Below, one piece after another: positions 58,825 through 64,000 of a stretch of DNA of 64,000 nucleotides (the stretch's first letter is position 1; each line of letters starts with the position of its first letter). The DNA is from [Phialemoniopsis] sp. UDSM-2020. Lineage: Eukaryota; Ascomycota; Sordariomycetes; Thyridiales; Thyridiaceae. A program made the position numbers and the translations under genes. Location: positions 2,666,001-2,730,000 of the forward strand of contig JAEILZ010000008.1 of assembly GCA_018873225.1 (NCBI GenBank), given 5' to 3'. Under the pieces are notes generated by a model, which saw only the letters and a list, made by a program, of their open reading frames with translations, made no database searches and had not been told where the DNA came from.

Positions 58825-59395
58825 AATTCGTTGTGTAGGCGCCTAAACGTTTTGGGGTTTAAGTGATCAATTACGAAAGCTCTGTGTATTACTCTTGTAG
58901 ACTTTCGCAGAAGGCGGACAGCAACCCCTGCGGCTCCGATGTGCGGACCTCGGCCTTCCGTGAAGCATTAAACCCAATTGGCAGCGTCGGGGAGACTAGC
59001 CATACCCGTGGGTCTGTCACCCACCGGTAAGTCCGTCAAGCTTGTTATCATCAGGTACTGTCCAGAATGGTAAGTCATTCCACAATGATCATCATGTTTT
59101 CGATACTGTCTCTCCGTATGTCTGGACCCTTGTTACCCCTGATGCACGTTCAAATTCGCCATTGTGTTGTACCAGCCAAAGAGTCTTCGAATTGACTAGG
59201 CTTCGGAATTTAGAATCCTCCAAACCTCGAATAGTTGGAAGGGTGACGTTCAGAGGTTTCCTGACTGTCTGAGAAGCAAGGTTGTATTATGTGCCAAAGT
59301 TGAGATAGAATACTAGTCCCCTTGTATGTCTAGACTTGGTGAGACACATGCTCTTGAAAGCTCAGCTCTAAAAGGTTATCTTTGAGTAATCTGGT
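58825..59395. other. Promoter of RidA-like gene / 3' flank of amidase
   Basis: Near 58937-58953 an everted CCG-N5-CGG (ctCCGatgtgCGGac) lies about 115 nt upstream of the RidA-like start. No gene. Confidence 0.4.
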
Positions 59396-61182
59396 TTATG
59401 GCTGCTGTGTCCCCCCTTGTGCACCTTCTGGGCGACGACCCAACCCGCCGCCGCCCTGTTCAAAGACCCTTGCCGCTTTCAAGACCCCAAGATCGTCCCA
59501 GTGCTTGCCTATAATCTGCATGCCGACGGGGAGCTTAGTAACACCGTCACAGGCAGTAGCCCACCCGCAGGGAACGCTCAATGCTGGATGCCCTGTAGCG
59601 TTGAGCGGACAGGTGTGATAGGAAACACCCAGTCCAAGCTCAGCCTTCTCGAGCACGGTGCTACCGCCATCGCTGACGTCTCTCATGTCGGGATGAGGCG
59701 GAGCAACATCAGGTGTAGTCGGAGTGATCAAAACGTCGAATTCTTCCAGTAGATCGTCATAAGCTTTTCGAAGCTGAAAGACATGACGATGGGCCTTGGC
59801 CTGTACTTCTGGGCCATATTTCTCGCTCAAAAAGGTTTCCCCAAAAATGACGTGCATAATAGCAGGATTGTGTCGCGTCATCAAGTCGAACATCTCCTGG
59901 TCAGGCGGCCATCGCGGTGTCCAGTGAGGAAGGTTGTGGGTCAAAATGTCTGGTATCCGGGCTCCCATGCCGAGAAGGCCCATATGGTTTCTGCAAGAAG
60001 CCGTCCATATGGGGAGTCCGAGTGCGTAGAGGGGCATGGACACTTCAGTTACGGTCGCGCCGCCAGCAGTGAAGTGTTCATAAGCAGCCTGTCGGACTAC
60101 CCTGGCTACTTCTTCTGTCGCCTGAGGGGCAATGAGCGATTCGGAGATGACCCCAACGCGGAGTGATCTTGCTTGTGTTGCTAGCTTGGAAAACACCCGC
60201 AGTTCTTCGAGGTAAGGGGTGACATTAGCTCTCAGGGGAGTCATCGGCGTCATGCGGCCATCCAGTCCATCATCTCCCGCCAATGCCTGAAGCAGCAACG
60301 CAATGTCGTCTAAATTCAAAGTTATTGGCCCTGCATGATCGATCATCGGATGCAGGCCTGCGATTCCTGTGTACGGGACGAGACCGTGTGTTGGTTTCAA
60401 GCCATATAGACCACAGTACGAAGCTGGGATTCGGATGGACCCTGCTTGGTCACCCCCAACAGCCAAATCAGCATCGCGACCAGCGTCTTCCAAGCCCTGT
60501 ACACCTGCACAGCGAGCCAGCCTCAAGCCCAGCAGGCAAGCGGGACCACTGCTGCTTCCACCAGCGTTGAAGCCTTGCGCCCAAGGATTATGCACAGGGC
60601 CTATGGCCGAGCTGTAGGAAAGAGTCGATAGTGAATAGTTCTCGCATGTTGCCGTGCCGAGGATTCTAGCTCCGGAGTCGAGGAGTCGAGAAACAACGAT
60701 AGCATCAATCGGTGATATAGGATACTCCCGAATATCAGAAACAAGCTCGAGAAAGGTTCCGCAGGTGAAAGGAACGCCGCCGACTGAGATGTTGTCTTTG
60801 AGCACCACGCTTCGACCCTGGAGCAGGTTCGACGACGATGCTTCTGCGACCAAGTCCGTTTCATGGCTCCAAGCGTTGCAGCTATTCTTCAAGGGTCTGT
60901 GGTACTTTCGGATACCACCTTGAGTGGGTGTTGGAGCGAGTCTTGCATCGACAAAGTCTGGCAAGTTATTGACGAGAGAAGCCGTGAGATCTGCCGATTG
61001 CAGCACAGCTAGATATCCGGGCACATCATGGTCCGGGATGCGGATGAAGTTCTTTGCTGCGACATGTCGTAGAGTATCCTCATCAACACTTGTTCTGCCG
61101 GAGTTAGACTTTGCAAAGCATGAGGATACTGGTCAACTCACTGGGTGACTTCACTGTCATTGATACGTGTAATGAGCGACAT
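59396..61182 (-). CDS. Amidase (amidase-signature family)
   Basis: Exons (complement) 61142-61182 and 59396-61094 encode 579 residues; the first exon supplies the 13 N-terminal codons. The Ser-cisSer-Lys catalytic elements are visible: Lys in SVVLKDNISVGG, the Gly/Ser-rich loop FNAGGSSSGPACL, and GGDQAGSIRIPASYCGLYGLKPTHGLVPY containing the nucleophile Ser. A short insertion (RLARCAGVQGLEDAGR) lies between loop and nucleophile. C-terminal PLNATGHPALSVPCG and KLPVGMQIIGKHWDD are typical. It hydrolyses a carboxamide. It is divergent from a Dal5-type carrier. Confidence 0.93.
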
Positions 61183-61894
61183 GATGACCGTTGTGATGTT
61201 AGCGTCATGGCCAAAAGGGATGGGTCTAGGGGCTAAGGCTTCAGGATAAGTGCAAGACTCGCTGCCTCCAAGGGAAGAAATAACCAGGGCAACTTCTAGG
61301 ATTTTCCATGGCCATCACGCCACAAAGATGATATCGGAAGATGCCACCCGCTTTTCGGATCCGTAACAGCCTCCATGTAATCAGATGGGCAACACTGTGG
61401 CACCTTCTACGACCCCGGACAATACCTCGTTGAGATGGCCTCGCTCCACTTCTAAACGTAGAAAGGTTGCCCACACAGCCAAGATGGAGACGCGTGTAGT
61501 TGCCGGTACCCACTTTGTCGGAGCTGTTCACGCCAGATCTGGGGCGAGCAACACGGATGTGAGTTCCGCGCGGCCAAAGGCTTGACGGATTTTTTTGTCT
61601 CCGCCAAGACCGACACGACCTAATCGTGCAAAAGACTTGGGATGCTTCAGAGGTTTGCTTCGATTTCTCATCCTACGAGGCGCATGTCCCCAACCCCGGA
61701 TTCCACTTCCGACTTCCGCACATTGGAGAAGACGCTCATTCCCCGGATCTCAATCAAATTAGGTCCTCGGTTATCTGGGGAGCACAAACTCGAAGACGCT
61801 GAAGTATTAAAAACGAGAATGCAGCTCCCTTGACAAAGCTAGCCTCTCGTATTTTCTCCAGCCATCCACCGTCTTTCAACTTCTGCCATCGATC
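61183..61894. promoter_or_regulatory. Divergent promoter, amidase / MFS carrier
   Basis: 712-nt region holding the GAGTTCCGCGCGG element (61561-61573). No gene inside. Confidence 0.5.
61561..61573. promoter_or_regulatory. GAGTTCCG-CG-CGG element
   Basis: Shares GAGTTCCG with the 19-bp palindrome at 56772 and the CCG-N2-CGG core with the palindrome at 56793, indicating control by the same regulator, probably TF4. Confidence 0.5.
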
Positions 61895-63822
61895 ATGCCT
61901 GTTTCCAATACCAAAGCTGACTCCATGGAAGCCGCTTCTCAGTGCGAGCAGCAGACTCCTTTCGATCATGCTGACCCATCCGGCGTTGGAGAAGATCAGA
62001 TGTTGCTGGAGAAGAAGTTGAGATGGAAGATTGATCTCTTGATTATGCCTATCATCATCTGGACATACTTGATGAACTACATTGATCGGCAAGTCTTTCG
62101 GTCAAGTTCCTACCTGATGCTCCATACTGACAAGCCGACAAACACAGAAACAACTACGCCGCTGCCCGTTTATATGGCCTAGAAAAGGATCTTGGAATGA
62201 CTGGCACACAATGCACGAATATTACTTCCTAACCCTCCCGCAAGCAATGAGTGATTCTAATCTCTCCATAGACCAAGTTGCGTTGTCAGGCTTGTTCATC
62301 ACCTACGTACGTTGCCCATTGATTATGTAGCCGAAGAGATGCACTCGTTCTGACAGTCATGTAGGTACTGGGTCAAGTTCCGTCCAACTTGCTACTCAAC
62401 TATTTCGGCCGGCCGTCACTGTATCTGGGCTGCTTCACGATTCTCTGGGGCCTCGTGTCCGGATTGACATCCCTAGTCAACAATTACGCAGGAATGCTGG
62501 CCTGCAGGTTGCTTCTCGGTCTCGTCGGTAAGTATCTAGACGGTCAGTCCCACTTGACACCCAGCGTGCTAATGATACTTTTGCAGAGGCGCCTTTCTAT
62601 CCCGGAGTATGTTGAGTTGCCTCACCCTACAAAATTGACGACCGATCTTCAGAAGCTGACTTGAGTGCGTGATAGGTAATCTTCTACTTGTCGAAATGGT
62701 ACACCAAGAAAGAGCTCTCCCTCCGAATCGCACTACTGTACAACGGCTCACTGATAGCCGGCGCCTTTGGCACGCTGATTGCCGCCGGCATTCTGGGCGG
62801 CATGGGTGACGCCAGAGGTATTACAGCTTGGAGATGGCTCTATATCATCGAGGGCATCGTTACTGTGGTCACTGGAGTTGTGCTCGCACTCCTACTTCCA
62901 GACTTTCCGGAGACTTGGAAGGTTCTCACCCCGGAGATGCGCCGTGTCGCCGTTCAACGGCTCGCAAACGACGCGGCAGAGGCTGACATCGACGCCAAGG
63001 GTTGGAAGGCGCAGTTGCGAGGGTTCACGATGGCGCTGAGAGACCCCAAGGTCTGGATCATTACTGTTGCCTACCACGCTTTGACTGGAGCGGAGGGGTT
63101 TCAGAACTTCTTCCCTACGTTGACTCGGTCTCTTGGGCTCAGCAACACCATCTCGCTCCTGCTGGTCGCGCCGCCTTACATCTTCATGGCCTGCTACTGC
63201 ATCTGCCATGCGCATCTCTCAGACAGACTCCAGAAGCGCTTCTGGTTCTTCATCTGTAAGTTGCCTCTCCTTAGAATTTACCGGGAGCTGTTTCTATGGC
63301 ACACAGTAGGGGACATCAGCTAATTCACTACTGCTCACACCAGACCCGATCCCTATCTCAGTCGCGGGCTGCGCGATATTCATGTCGACAAGTTCCTTCG
63401 GACCGCGCTACTTCTCCCTCTTCCTCTTGAACTTTGCTTTCACTATGAACGGCGTCCTGCTAGCCTGGCTCTCGGCATGCATCCCGCGGCCGCCCGCCAA
63501 GCGTGCCGCGGCAGTCGGCCTGATCAACTCGCTCGCCCTCACGGGCAACATCTGGACGGCATTCACGTACTACCCGTCCCAGGGCGGGAACTACCCCGTT
63601 GCTCTGGGCATCGTCATCGGCCTCTTCGTAGTCGCTGCTCTCGCTGCCTGCGTGCTGCGATGGGTGCTGGTCCGGGAGAACAACTATCTCGCGCTGCTTG
63701 ATGACGAGACGGTTCAGCCGGATGAGAAGCTGGTGGATCGACTGAAGCGGAATGCTGATCTCGAGGTCGCTGATATCTTCACCGTGAGAAGAATTTGGCA
63801 GGGGTTCAGATATGTAATCTAG
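61895..63822 (+). CDS. MFS transporter, Dal5/allantoate-permease family
   Basis: Seven exons 61895-62088, 62148-62212, 62272-62306, 62365-62527, 62587-62606, 62676-63255 and 63344-63822 give 511 residues. Landmarks: RWKIDLLIMPIIIWTYLMNYIDR-NNYAAARLYGLEKDLGMTG, LGQVPSNLLLNYFGR, LLLGLVEAPFYPGVIFYLSKWYTKKE and GLINSLALTGNIWTAFTYYP. The first intron must use a GC donor (GCAAGT) and the second a GC donor in a poorer context (GCACGA); no GT alternative keeps the frame. If the second is not spliced, the protein is truncated at about residue 91. It probably imports the amidase substrate. Confidence 0.85.
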
Positions 63823-64000
63823 TGTACAAGGTAATTTCGCCAGGCTTTGGGACATATTCGAGTGAGAACCACCATCCTAAATTGTTACTAGCAATAAGAC
63901 TGCTCTGTATCGTTGAGAAAACGAGGGATAACCCAATGAACGAGCATCGGAGTTGGGGACATGAACATAGTGAAAAGAAATATGTTGTAGTATTTGATAG
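63823..64000. other. 3' flank to window end
   Basis: 178 nt after the MFS stop; nothing recognised. Confidence 0.5.

Overview
The window reads as nuclear DNA of a filamentous ascomycete (Pezizomycotina, probably a soil- or plant-associated Sordariomycete; the class is inferred). The evidence is many short spliceosomal introns of about 50-85 nt with GTRNGY donors and CTAAC/CTGAC-like branch points, Zn2Cys6 regulators, a HET-domain protein, fungal-type MFS and NCS1 carriers, a PTH11-like receptor and small secreted cysteine-rich proteins. I assembled all exon models by hand from splice signals, reading frame and family alignment from memory. Most close exactly in frame, but none has transcript support.

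Layout. 0-3.5 kb looks like conserved core: the tail of an unidentified membrane protein, the GPI-transamidase subunit PIG-U/Gab1 and a small membrane protein. From about 4 kb onward everything is accessory: a secreted cysteine-rich protein (4.4 kb), a large fungal membrane protein (5.8-8.1), a metallo-beta-lactamase-like protein (9.2-10.3), a HET protein (11.1-12.8), an MFS exporter (13.7-15.9), a secreted FAD-linked oxidase (16.4-18.1), a CPPC thioredoxin (18.8-19.3), an NCS1 permease (19.7-21.7), an MFS sugar transporter (22.5-24.4), a sulfatase (25.5-27.5) and a secreted SMP-30-like propeller (28.9-29.9). These are followed by a divergent pair of a Dal5-type transporter and an ochratoxinase-like amidohydrolase (30.5-34.2), a KEX2-type secreted precursor rebuilt from four exons (34.6-35.4) and a second secreted cysteine-rich protein (37.1-37.6).

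37.8-51.1 kb is a regulator-rich cluster: three Zn2Cys6 factors alternate with a SAM methyltransferase and a salicylate-hydroxylase-like FAD monooxygenase, next to a PTH11-like receptor. The three promoter regions inside it carry seven copies of an inverted CGG-N9-CCG site, nearly all of the form CGGGGA-N6-CCG. By eye I found no full match elsewhere in the window, so the genes are probably one co-regulated unit. This is the strongest candidate for an undescribed system.

52.8-63.8 kb holds a secreted SnoaL-like protein and then a likely small-molecule catabolic cluster: a Zn2Cys6 factor divergent from a PhzF-family protein, a RidA-family protein, and an amidase divergent from a Dal5-type MFS carrier. 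Two divergent promoters there share a GAGTTCCG...CGG palindromic element. No rRNA, tRNA, CRISPR or intact transposon was recognised.
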